A stretch of 64,000 nt of DNA from SIG78 sp045635745 (GCA_045635745.1 JAZTWG010000049.1:1-64000); one strand, 5' to 3'. Shown: positions 53,636-62,458, counted from the stretch's first letter. Program-made: numbers and translations. The notes: generated by a model not told the origin, from the sequence alone.

Positions 53636-54619
53636 TTATTTAGAAAAAAATCCTGTACTTTCACGGATGATAAGTTGCGGTTTTATCGATATGGTTTCCG
53701 GCACATCTTTGCCGGCGATCATTTTCATAAGATTTTGTACGGCACTCTGCCCGCTGACAAAGCCCGGGTTTTCAATGGTGGTGAGTGCCGGGCTGGTCAT
53801 TGCCGCCAGCGGCAGATTGTTATAGCCGATTACCGAAAAATCCTGCGGAATACGGCAGTTATGCTGTTGCAGGGATTTTATGATTCCGGCTGCATTTTCA
53901 TCGTTATAAGCAACTGCTGCACTGACTTTAAATTTACCGGATGCCAAGGCAGTGCCGAGTTCTATACCATCATCAAATGATGTTGCTTCCGGCAAATGGA
54001 TTACTGCACAACCGGATTCTTCTGCGTTTTTGATGAAATTTTTACAATATTCCTGCCGGTGGCCAAGCAAAAGAAAACTGCGGTGCCCTAGAGAATACAA
54101 ATGCTGAAACGCGAGTTTGGCGGCAACAACCTTATCGGTCGAAACCCATGGCAGCGAGCTGCCGGTGATTTTTGACCCGATACAGATCGCGGGGCGACCT
54201 TCAAGCAAACGGGCGAATTCTACAAGATAATCCGCTTGAGATTCACCCGGCAGAATCACTCCATCCACATCTCTGGCAAGCATTACATCAATTTTACTGC
54301 GCAGTATATCCAGCGAGTTGTAGGACGATGCCAGCATACCGTAGCCGGCATCAGTCAATGCCTGATCTATACCATCAAGCACCGGACCGGTAACATTACC
54401 GCTCATCTTCCAGACCAGTACCCCGATCAGGCATGATGTTCTGTTGCGTAATCCCCGGGCCGTCAGGTTGGGGCGGTAGCCCAGTTTACGGGCTACTTGA
54501 AGTATCTTTTCGCTGGTTGCAGCAGATACCCGTGTTGAACGGGTGTGGTTGAGCACAGCAGATACTGCCATGACAGATACCCCGGCTTCGGCGGCGATGG
54601 TTTTTAATGTTACCGGCAT
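53636..54619 (-). CDS. LacI-family regulator, module B
   Basis: A 327-aa protein with the LacI HTH (TLKTIAAEAGVSVMAVSAVLNH, hinge VARKLGYRPNLTARGLR) and a sugar-binding-like sensor domain ending SPALTTIENPGFVSGQSAVQ. It heads the operon with the pseudopilin and the 1139-aa protein. A symmetrical site (54645-54662) 26 nt before its start is a likely operator for self-control. Confidence 0.88.
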   Translation of the reverse strand: MPVTLKTIAAEAGVSVMAVSAVLNHTRSTRVSAATSEKILQVARKLGYRPNLTARGLRNRTSCLIGVLVWKMSGNVTGPVLDGIDQALTDAGYGMLASSYNSLDILRSKIDVMLARDVDGVILPGESQADYLVEFARLLEGRPAICIGSKITGSSLPWVSTDKVVAAKLAFQHLYSLGHRSFLLLGHRQEYCKNFIKNAEESGCAVIHLPEATSFDDGIELGTALASGKFKVSAAVAYNDENAAGIIKSLQQHNCRIPQDFSVIGYNNLPLAAMTSPALTTIENPGFVSGQSAVQNLMKMIAGKDVPETISIKPQLIIRESTGFFSK

Positions 54620-54644
54620 AATTATAAATCTCTCTGGATTATTT

Positions 54645-54662
54645 AGAATTATCGTTAATTCT
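54645..54662. promoter_or_regulatory. LacI-type operator candidate
   Basis: AGAATTA (54645-54651) and TAATTCT (54656-54662) form a perfect dyad around TCGT, with a central CG as in many LacI-family operators. It lies just upstream of the LacI-type gene that starts at 54619. Confidence 0.5.
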
Positions 54663-54716
54663 TAATATAAATATAAAGCATTTTTACAACTTTGTCAAGA
54701 GTGGAAAAATAAAAAA

Positions 54717-54743
54717 ACGCACAAAAAAATTTTTTCTGTGCGT
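54717..54743 (-). terminator. Terminator of the module C operon
   Basis: ACGCACA (54717-54723) and TGTGCGT (54737-54743) pair, with A and T runs extending the stem. On the minus strand seven T follow. It lies 25 nt after the end of the DUF4434-like gene. Confidence 0.75.
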
Positions 54744-54767
54744 TGTTCAGATAATTTTGCTGTTTTA

Positions 54768-55676
54768 TTACCGTTCAGCCAGATACTCCAGATAACACTC
54801 TTTGAGGTTGGCGGCTGCCGGATAGCAGGAGTTGCTGCTCAAAAAGTGCGGAGCTTCAAAAGTGATGACCTTTTCGGCGTATTTGTTGGCAACTTCCAGC
54901 TTGTAAATAAGTTTACTGTACTCGATCACCGGGAAACGCCACGGCATATCGCGGTCGAAAGTTTCAAGATTACTCCAGAACTTTACATTGAATCTGTCGC
55001 AGACTTCTTTAGTTGCCGCCATGAAATCCGGCAGTTCGTCAAAGTCCACATGGCCATCCATGAAAGCGGCGTAGTCGATCAGACCTTCCATTTCAGTATA
55101 AAGATACTCAAAATGTTTGGCATGCAGCTCGGGGGTTACAGCAAACTGCGGCTCGTACTTTCTGCCGGCGTAACGCGGCGAAATCAAAATGGGCTTGCCG
55201 GGGGTGTCGCGGCGCATCTTCTGCGCCAGCGGCTTCCAGACTTTTTCCTGGTGGAACTTTATATCGCCTTCGTGCGAAATGTACCAGCCGTGGAAACTTT
55301 CGTGATGATTGTAACGCGCCAGCAGTTCGTCGATCAGGCGGCTGTTGAGATCAACTTCACCGGCCCAATCATTTTTCAGCCAGTATTTGCATGAGTCAAA
55401 AAGTCCGATAAAGACCTTCATTTCCAGCTTGTCAGCTTCTTCGAGAATGAACTCCAGCAGATCGTAATGGCAGTGCAGAGTACACTTGAGTACCGGCGAA
55501 TCATACATGGCGGAGTCTTTGAACCCCACCCGGATGATCACCAGTGTATCAATGCCCATGGCTTTTTGTTCTGCAAGCTCTTTGGACCAGATACGTCTGG
55601 TCCAGTTATTCGAGGGAATATCTGCGGCAACGCCATCAATAAATGTTCCGGAGATGGGGATAAATGCTTGGCTCAT
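54768..55676 (-). CDS. DUF4434-like TIM-barrel protein, module C
   Basis: A 302-aa protein without signal peptide, resembling DUF4434 glycosidase-like proteins: ISGTFIDGVAADIPSNNW at the start, LVIIRVGFKD, EMKVFIGLFDSCKYW, GWYISHEGDI with a possible catalytic Glu, and ILISPRYAG. It is last in the module C operon, 17 nt after the LamG gene. A cytoplasmic role on imported sugar is inferred from the lack of a leader. Confidence 0.7.
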   Translation of the reverse strand: MSQAFIPISGTFIDGVAADIPSNNWTRRIWSKELAEQKAMGIDTLVIIRVGFKDSAMYDSPVLKCTLHCHYDLLEFILEEADKLEMKVFIGLFDSCKYWLKNDWAGEVDLNSRLIDELLARYNHHESFHGWYISHEGDIKFHQEKVWKPLAQKMRRDTPGKPILISPRYAGRKYEPQFAVTPELHAKHFEYLYTEMEGLIDYAAFMDGHVDFDELPDFMAATKEVCDRFNVKFWSNLETFDRDMPWRFPVIEYSKLIYKLEVANKYAEKVITFEAPHFLSSNSCYPAAANLKECYLEYLAER

Positions 55677-55693
55677 GATGCAGTTTTCCTGTC

Positions 55694-56401
55694 TTATTCC
55701 AGATTTGATATTTCTTCGGCAGTCAATGCCCGGTTGTAGAATACCGCTTTGCTCAACAACCCTTTGAAGCTGTATCCTGCACCGGTGCTGCTGCCGGTAC
55801 CGAAGAACATATAGCGCGGACTTACATCATTGACCGTGGCGGGGATGGGTTTGGCAACCAGTTTGCCGCCGATGTAAATAGCGATATTGGTTTTGTCGTA
55901 AGTTATTACGCAATCGTACCAGGTGTCGGGTTGGAAGGGATGGGTGTTTGGGGTGGCAATACCGACGCCTGATTTGACCCCGTAGCGGCAATGCATATTG
56001 CGCCAGTACAGGAAAACCGTTATACCGGTGATTTTATCGGCCCCGTTGCCGAACTGGAAGAGCTGATAACGCACCCGGCGATCGTAATCTTTCGGGGTCT
56101 TGAAGGCGAAACGCATGGTAAAACCCTGCGAAAATCTGAAGTTTTTCGGCGGGGTTACTGCCAATGCTGCCCGCGGAGCATTTTTGTCGCCGTTAAACTG
56201 TAAAGCTTTGCCGTCAGGCCCTTCTCCCCACGAGAATTTTTGCGGTTCGGAAACGGTTACTTTGCAGTTGTTGGCGGAAAGGTCTTTAATGGTTTTTACA
56301 TCGCCGGTATTCAATTCCAGATCAAGTACCGGTTCGGGTATTTCGGCGCAAAGTGATACGGCACTTGTGATGGCGGCGATTGCAAAAAACAGTTTTTTCA
56401 T
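55694..56401 (-). CDS. Secreted LamG/concanavalin-like protein, module C
   Basis: A 235-aa protein with signal peptide MKKLFFAIAAITSAVSLCAE and a single jelly-roll domain of the LamG type: DLELNTGDVKTIKDLSANN, GKALQFNGDKN, FTMRFAFKTP, WYDCVITYDKTNIAIYIGGKLV and KAVFYNRALTAEEISNLE, the usual ending. It probably binds glycan. It lies between the large secreted protein and the DUF4434-like gene in one operon. Confidence 0.85.
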   Translation of the reverse strand: MKKLFFAIAAITSAVSLCAEIPEPVLDLELNTGDVKTIKDLSANNCKVTVSEPQKFSWGEGPDGKALQFNGDKNAPRAALAVTPPKNFRFSQGFTMRFAFKTPKDYDRRVRYQLFQFGNGADKITGITVFLYWRNMHCRYGVKSGVGIATPNTHPFQPDTWYDCVITYDKTNIAIYIGGKLVAKPIPATVNDVSPRYMFFGTGSSTGAGYSFKGLLSKAVFYNRALTAEEISNLE

Positions 56402-56420
56402 AGCGTTATCCTTTAGATAA

Positions 56421-59294
56421 TTATTTGTTGTAAACTTCGATTTCGTAAAGCTGGGTATAAGGCCCGTTATTGGCTGTTACATAGAGCCGGACTTTTTTGC
56501 TGACTACCGGCGTGAATTCAACAGTTTGTGCCAGACCTTTGGCATTTTTAACCTCGGCAACGGTTACATATTTGCCGTCTTTTTCCACTTGGATCTGGTA
56601 ATCCTTGAGTGAATCAAGCGCCGGATACACTACCACTCTGCCGACAGTCTGCGGCTTTTTGAATACCAGTTCGATCCAGTCCGGAGTCTGCTTGGCTGTG
56701 GCGTCTTTGGAAACCACCACGCCGTTGCTGTGCGGATTTACACAAATTTGTCCGGCAGTTACGCCGTCAGCCAAGTGCCACAACCCCACTTCGTTATAGA
56801 GCTTCTTGAACGCGTTGCTGGAGGCAAAAATCTCTACGGTTTCATTTTCGTAACGCTGATAGGCTATGTTGCCGGGCTTAACACGTTTGGCGTATTCTTT
56901 TTCGATAAGTTCTTCGATCTCTCTGACCGGCAAAAGCTTGAAATCGGTCATGTTATCGGTATAGACCTTAACTTCCCACGGCGTAAAGTGTTCGGTGATT
57001 TTGCCGTTTTTGAATTGAGCATTGCGATCTGCGGAAAGCACCTGCACATTTTTGTTGCCGAACGGGGCAAAATCAATAGTGTAATCCCGCTCTTCGTCGG
57101 AGAAGTTGGCTGCCAGCAGCCAGTTGTGTTTGTTGCTTTTATTGTATTTGCCCAGCAAACGCAGATCGCTGTGCGAGGCTTTGGGCGCAACCGGGCTTGG
57201 ATCCTGAATGATTGCTTCGTTGCCGATGAGCTTGAGCTCTCTATTCAAATGCACCAACCCGATGTAGAGTTCGGGGAACTGTTCTTCACAACGGTTGTAC
57301 TGCAATATACCGCAGGCGCCCATGGTCAAAGCGCAGATGTTCTGGCTGCGGTAGGATTCGTAGGTCGGGATCGGGCTTTCGCGCACGCCGGCATCGGCGT
57401 AGTTGAAACCCTGGTGCATCCAGGTTATGCCCTGCTTGAGATGTTCGGGGGCATTGTCGTAATTCTTTTTCCAGCGGTCGAGGTGGCGGCCCATCTTGCT
57501 GAAGTTGGCCATTTTCTTTTCACGTGTGGACATGTGATAAGTGTGCAGGGCGTTGAGTTCGGCGCATGCCGCAAAGAGCGTGTTGCCGCCGGCGGTGGTG
57601 CTTATCATCAACGGCCGGTAGGGATCGAGGTCGCGGATATGATTTGCCATTTCCACAAGGTTGTCGGGACCGAAGCCGCCGACGGTAGGTTCGTCCATAA
57701 AGTAATAGATCATAATGGATTCGTCTTCGCGGTTATTTTCCACCAGTCCGCCCCAGACTTTTTTGGCTTTGGGCGAAGCACCCTCTTTGCGGAGCAGCTG
57801 GGCGTTTTTGCCGGTGAACATGTGGAAGAGTATCTTCTGGCCGGGGTGCTTGGGCTTTTGCAGTGTCAGATTGTATTCGGGGAAACTGTAACGGGTATCG
57901 CGCCCCCACAAGCCGAGAATGAATATGCGTTTGCCGCCGCGGCGCCAGATGCCGTCTTTGCCGCGCCACATGCCGTAGGGTTTGAACTCAAGTTTGCGTA
58001 AGACTTTGACAGTTTCGGATTCAACTTTGTTGTTTTTATTCAGAACTGCTGCGACGACTTCCAGCTTGCCGTAGGGCAGTTTGGCGTTGTCAAATTCAAA
58101 ATTGACCTGTTTGGCTGCCGGAAATTCCTGGGTCAGAATTGCCGCTTTTTCTCCGGCTTTGCGCACAATCAGCCGGACTTTGGCATCTTTGGCGGTACTG
58201 CCGATGGCGACAGTGCCGCGTACTTTGTCGAGTTTCTGCGATTCAAAAATGGCATCGCGGTAATGCGGGTCAGTGAAACTGATTTTTACCGGAGTAAAGT
58301 TGGCATTGCACTTGAAGAGTTTGCTTGCCAATACACGGTTGCTCGCCTGATCGAGCAAACGCATGCGCCCGGTGTATTTGCCGTTGCTGGGAATTTGCAA
58401 TGCGGGCGATACCAAAAGGCTTTTTTCATTGTTTTTGAGCATAAACTGCTTGTTTTCCTGCGTAGCCATGCCGCCGGCATCAGGCGTTAAACGGACATCG
58501 AAGATGATATTTTTATCAACGCCGGTGCGGTTTTCCACCATGCTTTTGACTGTCATGTACTGTTTGCCGTCAACCATTTTTTCTTCGAACTGCGGCGGAT
58601 CAAAGCCCCAGTCGTAGGGTTTGATGTTTTTCGGCGGAGTTATTTTCAGGAAGTTGGCGGCGTTGTGGCTGTCGCCGGTCATACTGCTGATTTCCTGGCT
58701 GCGGTGAGGAAGATTGTAGCTTTCACGCATTAAATTGACTCGCCAGAATTTGGCGCTGCTGTCAAGATTTTCCATGGAGGAATAGGGTATTTCTATTTCG
58801 CAAGTCCAGAAATCTTTGCCTTTGAAAACTGCACTTTTGTATTCGCAGTTCCAGCTCAAATTACCCACGGCTCCACCCTGTTCACGCGATTGCTGGGCGC
58901 GGCGGTTAAAGCAGTTTACGGTAAAATGCAAATAACCATCCACGCTTTCCGACGGCGTGAACATTACTTCCACACAATCCAGATAAAAGGGGCGCAAATT
59001 CGGTTTGTCTTTGGCGGGAAAATATTTATCGGGTATGTGGCACTTGAATCCGAACACCACCGATTTATTGGTGTAGATCATTTTTGCTTCGGTCTTGCGC
59101 GTTGCAATGCCTTTGGTTTTATCAAAGAGGATAAAATCGGTAGCAGTCGGGGCGGATTTCCAGCAGTTGTCGGTAAGTTTGCCGTCAATGCGCGGGGCGC
59201 GGCTGGATTGAACCGGGGCTATGGCGTTGGCTGCCGTTGCCAGATTCAGCGTGCTGATTGCGGCAAGCGCCGCCAGTAAAGTTTTTTTGTACAT
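56421..59294 (-). CDS. Secreted multidomain glycosidase-like protein, module C
   Basis: A 957-aa protein with signal peptide (MYKKTLLAALAAISTLNLATA). A CBM9/DOMON-like domain follows (APRIDGKLTDNCWKSA, FYLDCVEVMFTPSESVDGYLHF). The barrel-like middle holds MIYYFMDEPTVGGFGPDNL and RPLMISTTAGGN, where the DE pair is a candidate catalytic position, and a discoidin-like domain closes the chain (RLYVTANNGPYTQLYEIEVY). AAGGAA precedes the ATG at 59294. It shares its N-terminal domain type with the module A protein. The exact activity is unknown. Confidence 0.65.
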   Translation of the reverse strand: MYKKTLLAALAAISTLNLATAANAIAPVQSSRAPRIDGKLTDNCWKSAPTATDFILFDKTKGIATRKTEAKMIYTNKSVVFGFKCHIPDKYFPAKDKPNLRPFYLDCVEVMFTPSESVDGYLHFTVNCFNRRAQQSREQGGAVGNLSWNCEYKSAVFKGKDFWTCEIEIPYSSMENLDSSAKFWRVNLMRESYNLPHRSQEISSMTGDSHNAANFLKITPPKNIKPYDWGFDPPQFEEKMVDGKQYMTVKSMVENRTGVDKNIIFDVRLTPDAGGMATQENKQFMLKNNEKSLLVSPALQIPSNGKYTGRMRLLDQASNRVLASKLFKCNANFTPVKISFTDPHYRDAIFESQKLDKVRGTVAIGSTAKDAKVRLIVRKAGEKAAILTQEFPAAKQVNFEFDNAKLPYGKLEVVAAVLNKNNKVESETVKVLRKLEFKPYGMWRGKDGIWRRGGKRIFILGLWGRDTRYSFPEYNLTLQKPKHPGQKILFHMFTGKNAQLLRKEGASPKAKKVWGGLVENNREDESIMIYYFMDEPTVGGFGPDNLVEMANHIRDLDPYRPLMISTTAGGNTLFAACAELNALHTYHMSTREKKMANFSKMGRHLDRWKKNYDNAPEHLKQGITWMHQGFNYADAGVRESPIPTYESYRSQNICALTMGACGILQYNRCEEQFPELYIGLVHLNRELKLIGNEAIIQDPSPVAPKASHSDLRLLGKYNKSNKHNWLLAANFSDEERDYTIDFAPFGNKNVQVLSADRNAQFKNGKITEHFTPWEVKVYTDNMTDFKLLPVREIEELIEKEYAKRVKPGNIAYQRYENETVEIFASSNAFKKLYNEVGLWHLADGVTAGQICVNPHSNGVVVSKDATAKQTPDWIELVFKKPQTVGRVVVYPALDSLKDYQIQVEKDGKYVTVAEVKNAKGLAQTVEFTPVVSKKVRLYVTANNGPYTQLYEIEVYNK

Positions 59295-59329
59295 TGTTTG
59301 TTTTCCTTGATATATTAAAAAATTACAAA

Positions 59330-60091
59330 TCAATCAACTCTGGTGGTGTAAGGCACATCCGAATAGCTGTTGCCTTCGCCGATAAACGAGAAGGGTTCTT
59401 TTTTCTCCCAACTGTATTTGCCGCGCATCTGATCGACGGTCAGACTTTCCACATGGCCATCGAGAAACGCCGTATTGCACAAGCCGCCGGTGGGTTTCAG
59501 TGTTTTGTTCTGTCCCGGCGGATCAGTTACTGCTGCCCGGGGATCGCCTGCACCGTGGCGGTAGTTTATGTGTTGTGCCCAGTAGGAAAAATAGGCGTTG
59601 GTTACGCCGCTGTCCATAAAACATTTGACTTGAGAGGCATCGGGAAAGGCGTGCACTTTGATATATTTTTCATTCGAGACCACATAACGGTTGGCTATGT
59701 AATGGTAATATGTGTATTTGGTAAAATCAGCCGCTTCTGCCGGACAGGCAAACGCCATTCCTTCGCGCAAATTCTGACCATATTTGAAGTAAAGTCCGTA
59801 AGGCGCTTCGTGGTAGCCCTGACCCTTGGAATCGATACCGCAAAGCAACGCCATCCAGGTATTGTAAGATACCTGACTGTATACTCCGGGGCGTATTGCC
59901 GGCACGACCCAGCCGTCATAATCATCGCTGTACATGGCGTGGGCGGCGGTTATGCCTTTGAGTTGATTTATGCATGTGGCGGTTCTGGCGCTTGCGCGCG
60001 CAGCAGAAAGTGCCGGCAAAAGCATCGCCGCCAGAATTGCGATGATCGCGATTACAACCAGGAGTTCGATCAATGTAAATTGTTTTTTCAT
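59330..60091 (-). CDS. Type II pseudopilin-like protein with H-x9-DG motif, module C
   Basis: A 253-aa protein with the shortest leader of the set (MKKQ), then FTLIELLVVIAIIAILAAML, TCINQLKGITAAHAMYSDDYDGWVVP and at the end GGLCNTAFLDGHVESL. Gln replaces Gly before the Phe. GGAAAAATT precedes the ATG. It is the first gene of the module C operon, driven by a consensus promoter, with the LacI-type gene diverging from it. Confidence 0.85.
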   Translation of the reverse strand: MKKQFTLIELLVVIAIIAILAAMLLPALSAARASARTATCINQLKGITAAHAMYSDDYDGWVVPAIRPGVYSQVSYNTWMALLCGIDSKGQGYHEAPYGLYFKYGQNLREGMAFACPAEAADFTKYTYYHYIANRYVVSNEKYIKVHAFPDASQVKCFMDSGVTNAYFSYWAQHINYRHGAGDPRAAVTDPPGQNKTLKPTGGLCNTAFLDGHVESLTVDQMRGKYSWEKKEPFSFIGEGNSYSDVPYTTRVD

Positions 60092-60139
60092 AATTTTTCC
60101 AAATCTCCAAATTTACTGATACATAGTTTGTTGATATAC

Positions 60140-60168
60140 ATTATAAGTTGAAAAAAATGTGTTGTCAA
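60140..60168 (-). promoter_or_regulatory. Consensus promoter of the module C operon
   Basis: On the minus strand a perfect TTGACA (60163-60168) and a perfect TATAAT (60140-60145) are spaced 17 nt. It reads into the pseudopilin gene that starts at 60091. It is the closest match to the sigma-70 consensus that I see in the window. Confidence 0.85.
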
Positions 60169-60250
60169 GGTGTTTTTTTATTTTGTATTGTTTTTCTATA
60201 AAAAATACTATGTTTATTCGCAAAAATAAAATATTGTGATAAATTTATAT

Positions 60251-60267
60251 CAAAAATATTATTTTTG
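60251..60267. promoter_or_regulatory. AT-rich dyad upstream of LacI-type gene
   Basis: CAAAAAT and ATTTTTG flank ATT symmetrically (60251-60267), 29 nt before the LacI-type start in the divergent gap with module C. A regulator-binding site is possible, but the sequence is of low complexity. Confidence 0.3.
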
Positions 60268-60295
60268 TATTTTTATTAAAGATAAGTTGTTTGTT

Positions 60296-61321
60296 ATGAA
60301 GAAAAATAATCATGTTACTTTGCAGGAAATTTCTGCTGCTTCCGGTTATTCTGTGGCGGTGGTGTCGCGGGCTTTGAGCAGCGATATAATGCAGAACCGC
60401 ACCGTGGCCGCCGAAACTGCGGCAAATATTGTTGCTGCTGCCCGCCGGCTCGGCTGGCAGCCCCGGAAAAATATTGCCCGTCATAAGGCACTCGGTGCGG
60501 TGGGGGTGTTTGTGCCGCAAAGTACACCGGTATTGCTGCAGGAATTTCTGACGGCAGTCAACGGGGTTGCCCGCAAAAGTGATACGCCTATATATTGCTA
60601 TAACTCTGCCGATGCCGATAGTTTCAAGCAGTTCTGGGATAATCATGGCTCCAACAGCCGCAGTATCGGTGCTGTGAGCTATTTCCCGCCGGATAAAAGC
60701 GATGTGCCGGCTTTTATGGAGATGTATAAAAAATTCTGCAAGCGCGATGCCCCTCTGGTGATTGTGCATAACAACGCTCCCGACGATTTTCCGGCCGTAT
60801 CAGTAAAAATAGATAATTTTTACGGCGGCAAACTGGCCGGAGAGCATCTTGCCGAGCTCGGCTGTAAAGAGAACTATCTTTTGGGATTCGGCAGCAGCCA
60901 TTACCGGTATGAGCGTCTGCAAGGGTGCTGCGATGTTTTGAATTCAGGTAAAATACCATACAATATCATTGTCCGCAACGAGGAGTGGAGCGAACAATTC
61001 ATTGAGCAGCTCGACCGGCTGACCGATTGGAATTCGCCGGAACCGGTGGGGATATTTATCGACGGCATGTATTCAGCACTCAAAGTACACAATTATTTTC
61101 AGAGCAAAGGTGTGGAAATCGGCAAAAAACTCAAACTCATAAGTTTTGACGATTCCATCTGGCTGGAATGTGCGTATCCTGCTATAACAGCTGTTCGCCA
61201 GCCCTTTGCTCAGATGGGCGAAGTTGCCATGAAAAAACTTTTCAATATGATGCGCGGCTTCAAGGAAAAGACCGAATACATCAAGCCGGATTTGATTGTA
61301 AGAGCAAGTACAAAGGAGTGA
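60296..61321 (+). CDS. LacI-family regulator, module C
   Basis: A 341-aa protein: HTH VTLQEISAASGYSVAVVSRALSS, hinge AARRLGWQPRKNIARH, then a sensor domain with LKLISFDDSIWLECAYPAITAVRQPFAQMG near the end. It diverges from the pseudopilin operon and probably controls it in response to a sugar. The ATG at 60296 is chosen because it places the HTH at the N-terminus; the Shine-Dalgarno is weak (GATAAG). Confidence 0.85.
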   Translation: MKKNNHVTLQEISAASGYSVAVVSRALSSDIMQNRTVAAETAANIVAAARRLGWQPRKNIARHKALGAVGVFVPQSTPVLLQEFLTAVNGVARKSDTPIYCYNSADADSFKQFWDNHGSNSRSIGAVSYFPPDKSDVPAFMEMYKKFCKRDAPLVIVHNNAPDDFPAVSVKIDNFYGGKLAGEHLAELGCKENYLLGFGSSHYRYERLQGCCDVLNSGKIPYNIIVRNEEWSEQFIEQLDRLTDWNSPEPVGIFIDGMYSALKVHNYFQSKGVEIGKKLKLISFDDSIWLECAYPAITAVRQPFAQMGEVAMKKLFNMMRGFKEKTEYIKPDLIVRASTKE

Positions 61322-61498
61322 TTTTTCTCCTGAAACGAAAAGCGGGTGTTGCCAAAACGCAAAACAGGTGAGCAGTACCCCATTTTCTGCACAGCATATA
61401 TTTCCGGTAACATTTGAGGAGTGTTCTGAAAAATAAAAGTAATTCCTGCGAAAGTTTTGCAACAGCCGCACTGTTTGCTGTCTGATTTCCGGTGTTTT

Positions 61499-62458
61499 TT
61501 ACAGGTCAACAATAATTTCTTTGCCGTTCATGTAGGTTATGCCGTTGCTGAACCATGCCCAGCGATTCTTGCCGATATAGTTGCGGTTCTGCACAGTTTC
61601 GGCGTGGCCATCATAGAAAACCACATTGGATCCGGTACCTCCGGGATATTCTACCTGTTTACCGTCGGAACTTTCCACCGGTGTTATATCGCCGCCGTGC
61701 CGCCATGCCATGTGGGCGGCATAGCTGGTGTTGGGGCCTACTTTGGTGCTTGTGTCAGCAAAGATATGTGCCGCGCTCGGATCCAGCAATGCACTTTCCA
61801 GACGGGGACGGAATTTGTCTGTCTGTTTCGGGGATTTTTTATTGCTTGCGTAGCCGAATCCTACGTTGTTATGACCGAAATGTGTGTAGCTGAATTTTCT
61901 TTTTTTGCCGTTGCCGTCTGCATTGGTTCCTTCTGCCAGACCGGCACTTTCAGACGGACAGAGAAATACCGCAAATTTATGTTTAGTGTTTTCATCGGCA
62001 TATTGTCTGTCGGTGTTTTCCGTACTTACATAAGATACCAGCTGATTTGCCCAGAAGGTATTGGCGCTATCTGTCAGAGTTGAGCTGATGATCCAGCCCT
62101 CATTGGCGCTGGCGTAACTGATCGAACCAAATCCCATCTGCTTCATATTGGCCAGACATGTCGAGGTTTTGGCTGAAGATCGTGCGGCAGATAGTGCCGG
62201 CAGAAGCATTGCCGCCAAGATAGCGATAATGGCTATTACAACGAGCAGTTCTATCAAGGTGAAGCTGTACAGCTTCACCTGCCTGCAGGCAGGTGAAACC
62301 CCTCCATTCGTAACTCTGGAGCTTTTCCGGCGAGAACTCATCCGATTACAGCAGAAACGTGAAATAACAACCGGCAGTTCAGTCAGAGAAAAACAACATA
62401 ATACCGCATAATATCTTTCGAGTGAAGTTTTTGAAATTGACATAGCATAATTTTTCAT
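61499..62458 (-). CDS. Type II pseudopilin-like protein with duplicated start region
   Basis: A 319-aa protein. The normal part starts near residue 66 with FTLIELLVVIAIIAILAAML, then TCLANMKQMGFGSISYASANEGWI and a TGSNVVFYDGHAETV end. Ahead of it is an unusual extension of about 65 residues that contains CFSLTELPVVISRF, a faded copy of the same prepilin motif. AAGGAG lies 8 nt before the ATG at 62458, so the extension is probably translated. Two interlocking palindromes (62257-62297) encode the joint between the two copies. It has no secreted enzyme beside it and converges with the module C regulator. Confidence 0.75.
   Translation of the reverse strand: MKNYAMSISKTSLERYYAVLCCFSLTELPVVISRFCCNRMSSRRKSSRVTNGGVSPACRQVKLYSFTLIELLVVIAIIAILAAMLLPALSAARSSAKTSTCLANMKQMGFGSISYASANEGWIISSTLTDSANTFWANQLVSYVSTENTDRQYADENTKHKFAVFLCPSESAGLAEGTNADGNGKKRKFSYTHFGHNNVGFGYASNKKSPKQTDKFRPRLESALLDPSAAHIFADTSTKVGPNTSYAAHMAWRHGGDITPVESSDGKQVEYPGGTGSNVVFYDGHAETVQNRNYIGKNRWAWFSNGITYMNGKEIIVDL
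62257..62297. repeat. Two overlapping 24-bp perfect palindromes
   Basis: AGGTGAAGCTGT with its exact reverse complement forms 62257-62280. TTCACCTGCCTG with its exact reverse complement forms 62274-62297. They share 7 bp, so AGGTGAA occurs as forward, inverted, forward. The element lies inside the pseudopilin gene and is read in frame. Confidence 0.8.
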
